Origin: JAZOTM01 sp045657625
GTDB lineage: Bacteria; Bacillota; Clostridia; Lachnospirales; Lachnospiraceae
Length of the DNA stretch: 64,000 nucleotides
Direction: 5' to 3'
Assembly (NCBI GenBank): GCA_045657625.1
Contig: JAZOTM010000047.1
Coordinates: forward strand, 7,079 to 71,078
Each line of letters opens with the position of its first letter. Position 1 is the stretch's first letter. Of the stretch, positions 8,210-18,200 are shown piece by piece. The position numbers and the translations under genes are program-made. The notes below the pieces were generated by a model. The model made no database searches, was not told the origin of the DNA, and saw only the letters and a list, made by a program, of their open reading frames with translations.

Positions 8210-9583
8210 TCACATGTGACATTCTTTTCGAATGGGCTTTAACCATTTTTCTTTCTTTAAATGTACGAGGAAAATGATTCCTCGAAAGTTTAGTTCGATG
8301 AACATAGCCACCCAAACGCCCACAAGGCCGTATTTCGGAGCCAAAACATAGGCAAGGGTAATGCGGACACACCACATGCTAATGAGGTTCATAATACTTG
8401 GATATACGGTGTCACCGGCACTTCGGAATACACCGGAGGTGACAATGGAGGCTGCAAACATAGGCTCAGCAAAGGCTTCGATGCGAAGTACCTTTACGCC
8501 TAAGGCTTGAATTTCCGCATCCGGAGTCAGGATACCCATCATAAAGGGTGCTGCAAAATAAAGAAACACACCGGTACCGGCCATAATCAGCATACCCAAA
8601 ATGACACAGAGAGAACTTAACCGTTTGGATAATTTCTCGCGTCCTGCACCTACGGACTGTCCAATTAAGGTCATGGCAGCAGACTGAATACCGTAGCCGG
8701 GCATGTAGCAAAGGCTTTCGGCAGTGACGGCAAAGGAATGGGCTGCGACGGCAATGCTTCCGATGGGGGAAACAATGGCAGTCAGCATGACATAGGCACT
8801 CCCCATGATCAACTGCTCGACGGCAGCCGGTCCGGCCAAGCGAAAGGCTTGGGATAAGTGACCGGATTCAAAGGAAAACTTTTCCTCTTTTCGTAACTTT
8901 AAATAGGGTGAGCCAAGCAATAAGTAGAGATTTAAAATCAAAGAAGTAAATAGTTGGCTGGCACCCGTTCCCAGGGCAGCGCCTGCGACGCCAAGTCCGA
9001 GGACATAGATAAAGTAGTAGTTGAATACCACATCCAAAAAGCAGGAGATTACGTTTAAAAATCCGGGCAATTTCATATTGCCGCTGGCCTGTATCATGGA
9101 GCCGGCATATTGTCCCAAAAAGTTGATGGGCAAGAAAAGAATAAAAATACGGAAGTAAGCACTGGCTTCCGTACGAATGCTTTCTTCGCCACCCAGTAAT
9201 ACCGGAAGATAGGAGCTAATGGAAAGTCCAATCAGGGCAAGTAAAATTCCAATGGCTAAGACTAAAAGGTAGCCTTGTTTGGTAATATTGCGGGTGGTTT
9301 TGTATTCCTTGGCGCCCATAAACTGGGCTGCCTGCACCGAAAAGCCTAAAATGGCGGCATAGGTAATTCCTCCAAATAACCAAGTGGAGGAGGATACCAG
9401 TCCTATGGCTGCAGAGGAATTGGCGCCTAAGCGTCCCACCATGGAAGCATCAATGTATTCCATAATAATGGTGGATATCTGCGACATAATGGCTGGAAAG
9501 CTTAACTGCAGCGTTAATGCAATTTGTTGTTTTAAAGTGAGGTCTTTTCCCTCACGAATATTTGCTAATAAATTTGATCCCAT
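8210..9583 (-). CDS. MATE family multidrug/cation exporter
   Basis: A 457-residue protein with about twelve hydrophobic helices in two related halves. It matches MATE family antiporters of the inner membrane: the first helix region reads FPAIMSQISTIIMEYIDASMVGRLG, close to the family pattern. These proteins export cationic drugs or metabolites using Na+ or H+ gradients; the substrate here cannot be predicted. The ATG at 9583 has no clear ribosome site and lies 20 bases behind the AraC regulator gene, so it is probably translated from the same transcript. The regulator is a plausible controller of it (inference from position). Confidence 0.88.
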   Translation of the reverse strand: MGSNLLANIREGKDLTLKQQIALTLQLSFPAIMSQISTIIMEYIDASMVGRLGANSSAAIGLVSSSTWLFGGITYAAILGFSVQAAQFMGAKEYKTTRNITKQGYLLVLAIGILLALIGLSISSYLPVLLGGEESIRTEASAYFRIFILFLPINFLGQYAGSMIQASGNMKLPGFLNVISCFLDVVFNYYFIYVLGLGVAGAALGTGASQLFTSLILNLYLLLGSPYLKLRKEEKFSFESGHLSQAFRLAGPAAVEQLIMGSAYVMLTAIVSPIGSIAVAAHSFAVTAESLCYMPGYGIQSAAMTLIGQSVGAGREKLSKRLSSLCVILGMLIMAGTGVFLYFAAPFMMGILTPDAEIQALGVKVLRIEAFAEPMFAASIVTSGVFRSAGDTVYPSIMNLISMWCVRITLAYVLAPKYGLVGVWVAMFIELNFRGIIFLVHLKKEKWLKPIRKECHM

Positions 9584-9603
9584 AAGTATTTAATATACGC
9601 TAA

Positions 9604-10401
9604 TTATTTCTCAGCTACAAGAGTTTTTTTGTACTCTCTTGGAGACATGTGATAGGTGCTCTGAAAGACGCGATTAAAGGTGCGTTGGCTTTCAAAACCG
9701 GCTTCCAAACAAATGTCTGTAATGCTTAAATCGGAATCCCGTAATAAACGAACGGCATATTGCAAACGGGTGTCATTGAGGTACCGGTTGAAGTTGGAAT
9801 GGAAGGTGCCGGAAAAAATACGGGAAAGGGCGTAGGGGCTTACATATAAGTCCTTTGCCATACTGGTGAGGGTAATATTTTCCGTAAAATGTCCCGCAAT
9901 GTAAACTACCGCACGATAAATAATGTCATCACTTCCAAAGTTGCTTTTGTCTGTCAAAGTGAATTGCGGAAGACAACGTCCCAAAAGCAGTTGTAAATAG
10001 GATTGGCGAATCATGGGATCTAGGGTGTCCTCTTCTTTGAGCAATTGCTTCATGACATAGGGAATATCTTCGTGGACCTTTTCCGTGGTAAGCACAGGAA
10101 ATTCCGGACAAAACTGCTGTAATTGGTTGAAGTAGCTGCCGCAGAGGGAGGGGTCACAAAGCAAATAAATGACACTGGATTGATCTGCGGAAAAGACTTG
10201 GTAATGATGGATGATATCCGGAAATACAATGCCGAAGTCGCCGGCTTCTAAATGATATAGTTCCGGACCAACCCCAAGCTCTACACAACCTTTGGTCACA
10301 TAGATGCATTCTAAGGCCCGATGAATATGGGGACGTACGTGAAATGGCTTTTTTTCATATATATCAAACTCTTTTTCTTTCTTTTGGTATTGTGCGTGCA
10401 T
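9604..10401 (-). CDS. AraC family transcriptional regulator with cupin-like sensor
   Basis: 265 residues. The N-terminal half (about 1-150) is cupin-like, with HVRPHIHRALECIYVTKG and a GDFGIVFPDIIHHYQ strand. The C-terminal 100 residues form the two helix-turn-helix AraC domain: ITLTSMAKDLYVSPYALSRIF for the first and ITDICLEAGFESQRTFNRVF for the second, ending in the typical MSPREYKK. An AAAGGAAA ribosome site precedes the ATG. It is transcribed with the MATE exporter 20 bases downstream. The inducer is unknown. Confidence 0.9.
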   Translation of the reverse strand: MHAQYQKKEKEFDIYEKKPFHVRPHIHRALECIYVTKGCVELGVGPELYHLEAGDFGIVFPDIIHHYQVFSADQSSVIYLLCDPSLCGSYFNQLQQFCPEFPVLTTEKVHEDIPYVMKQLLKEEDTLDPMIRQSYLQLLLGRCLPQFTLTDKSNFGSDDIIYRAVVYIAGHFTENITLTSMAKDLYVSPYALSRIFSGTFHSNFNRYLNDTRLQYAVRLLRDSDLSITDICLEAGFESQRTFNRVFQSTYHMSPREYKKTLVAEK

Positions 10402-10605
10402 AAAAATTTCCTTTATAAATTGAATCTAATCTATGCATATTTTACTAAATTTTGATTTACTTTTAAATGGAAATCCCAAAATAGGGGGAAATACGAAAAA
10501 CTTTACGAAACTTAATAGAAATTTTACAAACAGAAAAGAATTATTTTGATAGAATAAATTAGCAACAAAATTGGAGTTGTGAAGGACGAGAGTGGGAGTG
10601 ATCAA

Positions 10606-11799
10606 ATGTCAGGATTTTGGACTTATGTATTTGCGGATTTGTTTTGCCTGTTAATGGTTGTGACGCTGATGTTAAAATCCATTCGTGGAGCGGTTCACCA
10701 GAAATCAGAGGGACGGTTTTTGGCAGCCTGTTTGGGATTCTGTTTTTTTATTTTTACAGATATCTGTTGGAAGGTTATGGATATACAGCCATGTCCGAAT
10801 TTTCCCAATCGATTGTTTTTTAACATATTGATGCATCAATCCTATTTTATAGCAGGGACAATTACCGCATTTTTGTTTTTCTTGTATATTACGGAATTGG
10901 CAAACAGCACCTTAACACAGGATCGCAAGAAGATTCTTCTTTCTGCGATACCGCTGTTATTGCATGTAATGATGGGTATTGTAAATTATAAAACCGGATT
11001 TTTGTTTTATATGGATCAGGGAATGCATTACAACAGAGGAAAATATTTCTTATTAAATACGGCACCGATTTACTTGTATATTTTTGGTGCATCCGGTCTT
11101 GCTGTTTATCGTGCGTTAAAGGATGATAATTATGCGGACCGAGAGAAATTATTGACCTGTGGTAAGTTTATGATTTTACCAACTGTGGGAGCGATTGCAC
11201 AACAGTTTTTCTGGGAGATTCCATTGGAGACTTTGGGAATTACCTGGGGTGTTTTGCTCTTGTATTTAAACAATCTGGAGCAGATGATTTATGTGGATTT
11301 CATGACGAATTTGGGAAATCGTAGACAGTTACTACATTTCTTAAATCAAAAGATGAATACCTCAGATGAGCGAGACGATTTGTATTTCTTGATGATGGAT
11401 GTGGATCATTTCAAAGAAATCAATGATTCCTACGGACATTTAGAAGGAGATGCAGCATTAGAGCGTATTGCTACCGCTTTGAAATTGGCGGTAAAGGATG
11501 AGGTGAGCAGACCTGCCATTGCCAGATATGGTGGAGATGAATTTGCCATGTTGATTGAGTCAAAGGGTCCGGAGGATGTGGATCGTATTTGTAAAAAGAT
11601 TCATAAATGCGTGGACAAGCTCAATAAAGAAGCAGAATCGCCCTATCAGTTGTCTGTCTGCATCGGCGTAGCCAAGAAGGATTCCAACGTAGAAAATATC
11701 CGAGAATTCATCAATAAGGCGGACCGGAAATTATACGAGGCAAAAGGACAAAGAAAAGAAGGAAGACACAAACAAAATATTCATTTGAATGTGGTTTAA
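10606..11799 (+). CDS. Membrane-bound diguanylate cyclase (GGDEF domain)
   Basis: 397 residues. About seven hydrophobic helices fill residues 1-225, followed by one GGDEF domain. The active-site signature ARYGGDEF is intact near residue 305, and upstream DVDHFKEINDSYGH supplies the metal- and nucleotide-binding residues, so c-di-GMP synthesis is likely. The inhibitory I-site RxxD is not conserved (SRPAIARYGG), so product inhibition may be weak. A GTG at 10579 would add nine residues but has poor ribosome-site spacing. The ATG at 10606 follows GGGAGTG well, so I use it. A TGATAGAAT extended -10 candidate is at 10547-10555. Confidence 0.88.
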   Translation: MSGFWTYVFADLFCLLMVVTLMLKSIRGAVHQKSEGRFLAACLGFCFFIFTDICWKVMDIQPCPNFPNRLFFNILMHQSYFIAGTITAFLFFLYITELANSTLTQDRKKILLSAIPLLLHVMMGIVNYKTGFLFYMDQGMHYNRGKYFLLNTAPIYLYIFGASGLAVYRALKDDNYADREKLLTCGKFMILPTVGAIAQQFFWEIPLETLGITWGVLLLYLNNLEQMIYVDFMTNLGNRRQLLHFLNQKMNTSDERDDLYFLMMDVDHFKEINDSYGHLEGDAALERIATALKLAVKDEVSRPAIARYGGDEFAMLIESKGPEDVDRICKKIHKCVDKLNKEAESPYQLSVCIGVAKKDSNVENIREFINKADRKLYEAKGQRKEGRHKQNIHLNVV

Positions 11800-11802
11800 T
11801 CA

Positions 11803-11880
11803 TTGAGACAGAGCCATATTTTCTCTATAATAAGTATGATTGAGACTTATTACAGAATGGAGAAAATAGATGGCTCTGTC
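11803..11880 (+). promoter_or_regulatory. addB promoter overlapped by a start-codon-sequestering inverted repeat
   Basis: A TTGAGA (11803-11808), 17-base spacer, TATAAT (11826-11831) promoter sits just before addB. An inverted repeat overlies it. GACAGAGCCAT plus ATTTTCTC (11807-11825) pairs with GAGAAAAT, a 2-base bulge, then ATGGCTCTGTC (11860-11880): 19 base pairs. The right arm contains the addB ribosome site and its ATG (11870), and TTTTATT follows it. Inside is a second hairpin, TAATAAGT/ACTTATTA (11828-11835/11845-11852). The left arm lies in the promoter spacer, so only read-through RNA from the GGDEF gene would carry both arms. Confidence 0.75.
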
Positions 11881-14800
11881 TTTTATTATGGGAAATGCAG
11901 GAAGTGGGAAATCCACTTACCTTTATGAAAGAATATTACAAGAAGCAAAGGAACATCCGGAAAAAAACTATTTGTTGATTGTTCCGGAGCAGTTCACGAT
12001 GCAGATGCAGATGGAAATGGTGCAGCTGCAGGAGAACCATACCATTGTAAACGTGGATGTTTTGAGCTTTCATCGCTTGGCACATCGTGTGTTAGGAGAA
12101 CTTGGAAAAAATGATTTGCGCGTGTTAGAGGAAACGGGAAAGAACCTGATTTTGCGCAAGGTGGCAGAAGAACACCTAGAGGAACTTTCCGTATTAAAGG
12201 GCAATATGCGTAAAAAAGGATATATCAATGAATTAAAATCCTTGATTTCGGAATTGACGCAGTATCAAGTGACCCCGGAAAAGTTGGAAGAACTTTTGGA
12301 GGAACAAGGCTTTACGCCGGCAACGAAGTACAAGATCAAAGATATTTGCACGTTGTATCGTTCTTTCCAAGAGTATATGGAAGGAACTTATATTACAGCA
12401 GAAGAAATTTTGGATATTTTGGCTTACTATGCACCGCAGTCGAAATTACTGAAAGATGCAGTGTTGGCCTTTGATGGGTTTACGGGATTTACGCCGATTC
12501 AGTCCAAATTGTTGCAGGTGTTGTTTGGGATGGCCCAGAATGTCTATGTGACAGTGACGGTGGATCAAAAAACAGATTTGTATAAAAAGCCGGAGATGAC
12601 GGAACTTTTCTATATGAGTCAAAAGATGGTGCAGTCCTTGCGACAGATTGCTACAGATAACGGCATGGAAATCGAAGAGGATATTTGGATTTCAAATCCC
12701 AAGCAACATCGGTTTTGTAAGGCACCGGCATTGAAACATCTGGAGGAAAATATTTTCCGCAATGAAAGTCAGGTGTGGGAAGGGGACCAGGATCAGATTT
12801 TTATTCATGGGTATAAGAATCCACGGGAAGAATTGCAGGATGTAGCTGCACAGATTCATACTTTGGTGCGAGAGGGAACGTATCGTTATGGAGATATTGC
12901 CATTGTTTCCGGGAGCTTGTCTACTTATGAACATTATGCAGATGAAATTTTTTATCGCTATGAAATCCCTTATTTTAGTGATAATAATCGAAGCATTAAT
13001 TACCATCCCTTTACAGAATTTATGCGGGGTGTGTTCCAAACGATTCTGGAAAATTATAGTTATGAAAGTGTCTTTTATTTGCTGCGTACCGGTTATTTTC
13101 CGTTTCAAAGGGCAGACATTGACAAGTTGGAGAACTATGTATTAGCAGCGGGAATCCGCGGCCGGAAATGGAAGCAACCCTTTGTCAAACGCAAGAAATT
13201 GCAAGAAGAAGTGGATATCATGACTTTGGAGGCAATGCGAAAAGTCCTTACGGAGACACTGTCTCCATTGGAACAGGTGGTGAAAAAAGGAAATTTCCGG
13301 GCCAAGGAAGCAGTGATTGCTTTGTACAATATTTTTGTAAAGCTTTCCATGGAAGCCCAACTCTTGGAAGAAAGTCGACGCTTTGAAGCGCAAGGAGATG
13401 CGGAACTTGCCAGAGAGTATCGTGAAATCTATGTGGTTGTCATGAAACTTTTGGAAAAATTGGTGGATCTTTTGGGAGAGGAAGAACTCCCGCTGAAAGA
13501 ACTTTTGGATATTTTAGAGTCCGGTGTGGAAGCGGCCAATATCGGTGTGATTCCGCAAGGTCGGGACAAGGTCATTTTGGGAGATATGGAACGAAGTCGT
13601 TTGTCCCATGTAAAGGTACTGTTTTTCCTGGGAGTCAACGATGGCATTGTGCCAAAAGCGGAGGACAAAGGAAGTATTTTATCGGAACTGGAAAGAGAAC
13701 AGCTGGAGGACAAGGAAATCACCTTGGCTCCGGGTGGTAGGGAGAAAACCTTCTTACAGCGGTTTTATTTGTATTTGAATGTGACGAAACCGGAGGAAAA
13801 ACTGATTGTATCCTATCACTTATGTGATGCGGAGGGAAAAGTCGCGCGCCCTTCCTATTTGCTGGGCTTGTTGCAGGATCTGTTTCCGACGCTGACTACG
13901 GGTTTCCCGGAAATGCGACAGGCAGAAACCCCGGAAAGCGGATGGAATTATCTGGTGAGAACCTTCCGAGAAATTCAGACAGGAAAGGAAGATCCGTTCT
14001 GGTATGGCCTATTTGCTTATTTTGTAGAGCAAGGTGAGGAGTTAAAGGATCCGCAACAACTTTTAAAATACGGGTTTTATCAATATCACAACCGGGCCCT
14101 TTCACCGGAAGTGATTCATAAATTGTATGGAAAGGTGCTAAGCAGCAGCACCACCAAGTTGGAAACCTATGCGACTTGTGCTTACCGTTATTTTTTAAGT
14201 CAAGGTTTAAAATTGAAGGAAAGAGCCGGGGAAGAAGTGCAGGCCAGCGATATGGGTACGGTTTTGCATAAGGCTTTGGAAAACTACGGCAGAGAATTGA
14301 AGGAAAAAGGGCTGTCTTGGATTAGTGAAGAGGATGAGACCTTACAGGCCTTAAAGAAAAAGGCTTACGAAGATGCGGTGCTGGAAGAGGCGGTTCTTGC
14401 TTTGTCTGCGGATGGAGAAGGAAAGTTTTTGTCCAACCGGTTGTATGATATTTTTGAGAATTCCATTGGTGCCATTCGCAAGCAATTGCAGCAGGGGGAT
14501 TTTTATCCCGATTCCTTTGAATTACAGTTCGGCAGTGACAATTCCCCCAACACCTCTCAAATAACCCTGAAAAACGGGCAGGAAATACGTCTGAAGGGGG
14601 TTATCGATCGTGTGGACCTCTGTGAAAAGGAAGATCGCTGCTATGTAAAGGTGGTGGATTATAAATCCGGAAGCACCACCTATGACCTGTTGTCGATTTA
14701 TTATGGACAGCAACTACAGTTGATGATTTATTTGAATGCGGCGATGGAAATGATGAAGGAGAAGTATCCGGATAAGGAATTGAAAACCGGTGGCGTCTTT

Positions 14801-15274
14801 TATTATCATTTGCAGCAGCCCTTTGTGGAAGTGGAACGCAATGTGGAGGAGGAAAAACTCCAGCGGGAATTGCTGAGAGCCATGCGTCCCGATGGAATGG
14901 TTCAAGGAGAGGACGAAGTGGTCTATGCCATGGACCGAGACATTGCAGAAACCAACAGCTCGGATGTCATCCCGGTAAAATATAAAAAAGATAAAACCTT
15001 TGATCGAAATGCGAAGGTGCTTACGGAAGAAGAATTCCGGCTGGTTTGTCATCATGTGAACCGCAAGGTGCGGGAATTTGGGGAGGAAATTGCAGAAGGC
15101 AATATTGCTATTGCTCCCACGTTATTGACGGACAAGGATGCATGCACTTACTGTGAATTCCACGGTATTTGCAAGTACGATGAGAAATTAGAGGGATTTG
15201 CTCATCGAGAACTGGAAAAATTAGGAAAAGAAGACATTATAGAAAGAATGAAAGAGGAAGAAAACCATGAGTAA
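11870..15274 (+). CDS. addB: ATP-dependent helicase/nuclease subunit B
   Basis: 1134 residues, the AddB/RexB subunit that with AddA processes double-strand breaks into 3' single-stranded ends for RecA. Walker A is GNAGSGKS at residues 8-15. The C-terminal nuclease domain carries the four iron-sulfur cysteines in the AddB arrangement: C770 (TCAYRYF), then C1092, C1095 and C1101 (CTYCEFHGIC). The nuclease motif VVDYKSG is near residue 930. The start ATG is inside the right arm of the inverted repeat at 11860-11880. Its last 8 bases overlap addA. It is the first gene of an addB-addA-maf-small ORF-foldase operon. Confidence 0.95.
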   Translation: MALSFIMGNAGSGKSTYLYERILQEAKEHPEKNYLLIVPEQFTMQMQMEMVQLQENHTIVNVDVLSFHRLAHRVLGELGKNDLRVLEETGKNLILRKVAEEHLEELSVLKGNMRKKGYINELKSLISELTQYQVTPEKLEELLEEQGFTPATKYKIKDICTLYRSFQEYMEGTYITAEEILDILAYYAPQSKLLKDAVLAFDGFTGFTPIQSKLLQVLFGMAQNVYVTVTVDQKTDLYKKPEMTELFYMSQKMVQSLRQIATDNGMEIEEDIWISNPKQHRFCKAPALKHLEENIFRNESQVWEGDQDQIFIHGYKNPREELQDVAAQIHTLVREGTYRYGDIAIVSGSLSTYEHYADEIFYRYEIPYFSDNNRSINYHPFTEFMRGVFQTILENYSYESVFYLLRTGYFPFQRADIDKLENYVLAAGIRGRKWKQPFVKRKKLQEEVDIMTLEAMRKVLTETLSPLEQVVKKGNFRAKEAVIALYNIFVKLSMEAQLLEESRRFEAQGDAELAREYREIYVVVMKLLEKLVDLLGEEELPLKELLDILESGVEAANIGVIPQGRDKVILGDMERSRLSHVKVLFFLGVNDGIVPKAEDKGSILSELEREQLEDKEITLAPGGREKTFLQRFYLYLNVTKPEEKLIVSYHLCDAEGKVARPSYLLGLLQDLFPTLTTGFPEMRQAETPESGWNYLVRTFREIQTGKEDPFWYGLFAYFVEQGEELKDPQQLLKYGFYQYHNRALSPEVIHKLYGKVLSSSTTKLETYATCAYRYFLSQGLKLKERAGEEVQASDMGTVLHKALENYGRELKEKGLSWISEEDETLQALKKKAYEDAVLEEAVLALSADGEGKFLSNRLYDIFENSIGAIRKQLQQGDFYPDSFELQFGSDNSPNTSQITLKNGQEIRLKGVIDRVDLCEKEDRCYVKVVDYKSGSTTYDLLSIYYGQQLQLMIYLNAAMEMMKEKYPDKELKTGGVFYYHLQQPFVEVERNVEEEKLQRELLRAMRPDGMVQGEDEVVYAMDRDIAETNSSDVIPVKYKKDKTFDRNAKVLTEEEFRLVCHHVNRKVREFGEEIAEGNIAIAPTLLTDKDACTYCEFHGICKYDEKLEGFAHRELEKLGKEDIIERMKEEENHE

Positions 15275-18200
15275 GGTGACCTGGACACCGGAGCAGCAAG
15301 AAGTCATTGATAGCCGAAATTGTAATATTTTGGTCAGTGCAGCAGCAGGTTCCGGTAAGACTGCCGTGTTGGTAGAACGTATTATTCAACGGGTTACGGA
15401 AAAAGAAAATCCCATTGATATAGATGAACTTTTGGTCGTGACCTTTACTAATGCTGCAGCAGCGGAAATGCGTGAGCGTGTGAGAAAAGCATTGGAGAAG
15501 GCGTTAAAAGAAAATCCAAAGGATGAGCATCTGAAAAAACAGGTGACGTTGATTCATCACGCGCAAATTACCACCATTGATAGTTTTTGCTTGTATTTGA
15601 TTCGCAATTTCTTTCAAGAAATTGATTTGGATCCGTCCTTTCGCGTAGCAGATACTTCGGAGTTGGAATTGCTGGAAATGGATGTGTTGAAGGAAATCTT
15701 CCACGAGGAATATGAGGCAGAGTCTGAGGCATTCCTTTCCTTTATGAAGGGTTATAGCGGACGAACAGATGACAAGGTCAAAAACATGGTGTTGAAAATC
15801 TATCGGAATTCCAGAAGCCATCCATGGCCCAAGGAATGGTTCGCGTCTTGCATGGAAAATTATGAGGTGGACTCCGTGGAAGAAATGTTGGAAAAGCCTT
15901 ATATGCAGGAGTTGATCCGTTGCTGCAGATTTGAAACAGAGGATTGCGTGGCAATGGCAAAAAAGGCTAGAAATCGTGCCATGGAAATACCGGAATTGGA
16001 AAAATATGTAACCTTGTTTGAACAGGATGCCGAGAGTTTACAACATATTTGTGACCAGGCGGATTATTTTGCCTTTCGAGATGCCCTGTATGGGATGAGC
16101 TGGGGAGCTGCCCCAAGAGGAAAACTTCCGGAGGAAGTGAAGGCGGAAAAAGACTATTTGTTAGGCATGCGAAAAAAATACAAGGATGCCTTTGAGAAAA
16201 TCAAAAAGAAGTATATTCCGGAAAGTTTGGAAGAAAAACTTTTGGATTTGCAGGAAACCAGACCTTATGTGGCAGAACTGGTACGTTTGGCTAGGAAGTT
16301 TTCGGAGCGAATGGCGGAAAAGAAGACGGAAAAGAACATTGTGGATTTTTCGGACATGGAGCATTTTGCCTTTCGTATTTTAAGAAACGAGGAGACCAAA
16401 GAACCTACGGATGTGGCAAAGGAATTCCGTCGGCATTTCAAGGAAATCATGATTGACGAATATCAGGACAGTAACTATCTCCAGGAAGAAATCCTGACTT
16501 CTATTGTCATGGAAGGGGATCAGGGCAATTACTTTATGGTAGGGGATGTAAAACAGAGTATTTACCGGTTCCGTCAGGCCAGACCGGACCTGTTTATGCA
16601 GAAGTATGAAACCTTCCAAAAAGGAGACTCTCATAATCGACGCATTGATTTGGGCTTTAATTTTCGAAGCCGCAAAGAAGTGTTGGATGTTACCAATGCT
16701 ATTTTCGATAAAATCATGCACAAAGATTTGGGAAATGTGGAGTATGACGAAGCAGCCAGATTAAATTGCGGGGCCAAGAATTATCCGGAAAGCACAACGT
16801 TTGAACCGGAGATTCTGATTTACGATGCGGAGCAAAAGGAAAGCCCTTCGGTATCCGCCAAGGAAATAGAAGCAAAAGTGGTAGGGCAGCATATCTTGAA
16901 ACTTATGGAAACGGGTGTCGTTACGGATCTGGATGGCGGGTTCCGTCCCATTGCTTTTCGCGATATTGTGCTTCTTATGCGCGAAACGAAAAAGGGAGGT
17001 CCTATTTTCCAACGGGTATTAAAGGATATGGGAATTCCGGCCGTTACCGCTGCATCCACCGGGTATTTTTCGGCGGTGGAAGTAGAGACAATCTTGAATT
17101 ATTTGCGAATTTTGGATAATCCCAGACAGGATATTCCCTTGGCTTCCGTCATGATGTCTCCGATTTATGGATTTACAGAAGCGGAAATGGCGGAGATTCG
17201 CATTGCAGCGGAGGGACAGATGCCCTTCTATCAGTGCGTGTTGGAAAATGTGCCGAAGTCTGCAAAAATCCAATTCTTTTTGGATAAATTGGATTTTTAT
17301 CGGGACCTTTCGGTGCGACGCCCAATTCCGGAGCTTTTGTCTGTACTTTTGCAGGATACCGGCTATTTGAATCTGGTGACAGTCATGCCGGGAGGCGAGC
17401 AACGCCGGGCCAATTTGGAAATGCTTTTGGAAAAAGCAGTGAAATACGGCAGCAGCAGTTATCATGGTTTGTTCCATTTTGTGCGTTATATAGAAAAAAT
17501 GCATAAGTATGACAAAGACATGGGAGAAGCCGATGTCTTGGGAGAAAACACGGATGCAGTGCAGATTATGACCATTCATAAATCCAAGGGTCTGGAGTTC
17601 CCGGTGGTTTATGTATGTAATATGGGTTCTGCCTTCAACAAGCAGGACGAAAAAGATAAGATTGCCATTCATCCGGAATATGGAATCGGCTTGAGTTATT
17701 TCGATGAAAAAAAACACACCAAGCGTAGTACCTTGGTGCGTGATGGGTTAATCAAGCATAGTTCTTTGGAAAACATGGGAGAAGAACTTCGTGTTTTATA
17801 TGTGGCGTTAACCAGAGCCAAGGAAAAATTGATTTTATGCGGCGGGGTAAAGAAGGTAGAAGAGACTTTAGTCGCTTATCAGGAAGAGCAAGCAGAAGGA
17901 AAAACCTCCTTCCTCAGTCGCTCGCATGCAGGATGTTATCTGGACTTGCTGATGCCGGCGGTTTATTCTTATGGGCCTCGTTATAAGGTGACGGTCGTAG
18001 ACCCGGAGACTCTTTTGCAAAAGGAGTTTGAGGAGGAAGCAAAGGAAGCTTGGACAGAAGCGTCCATACAAAATTTAGTCAAACAGGGATATGGACACCG
18101 GGAAAAACAATTGTTAAAAGAACGGTTTGATTTTGTATACCCTTATGAAAAGGATCAGCAGATTAAGTCCAAATTGTCTGTTTCAGAAATCAAGCGGGAA

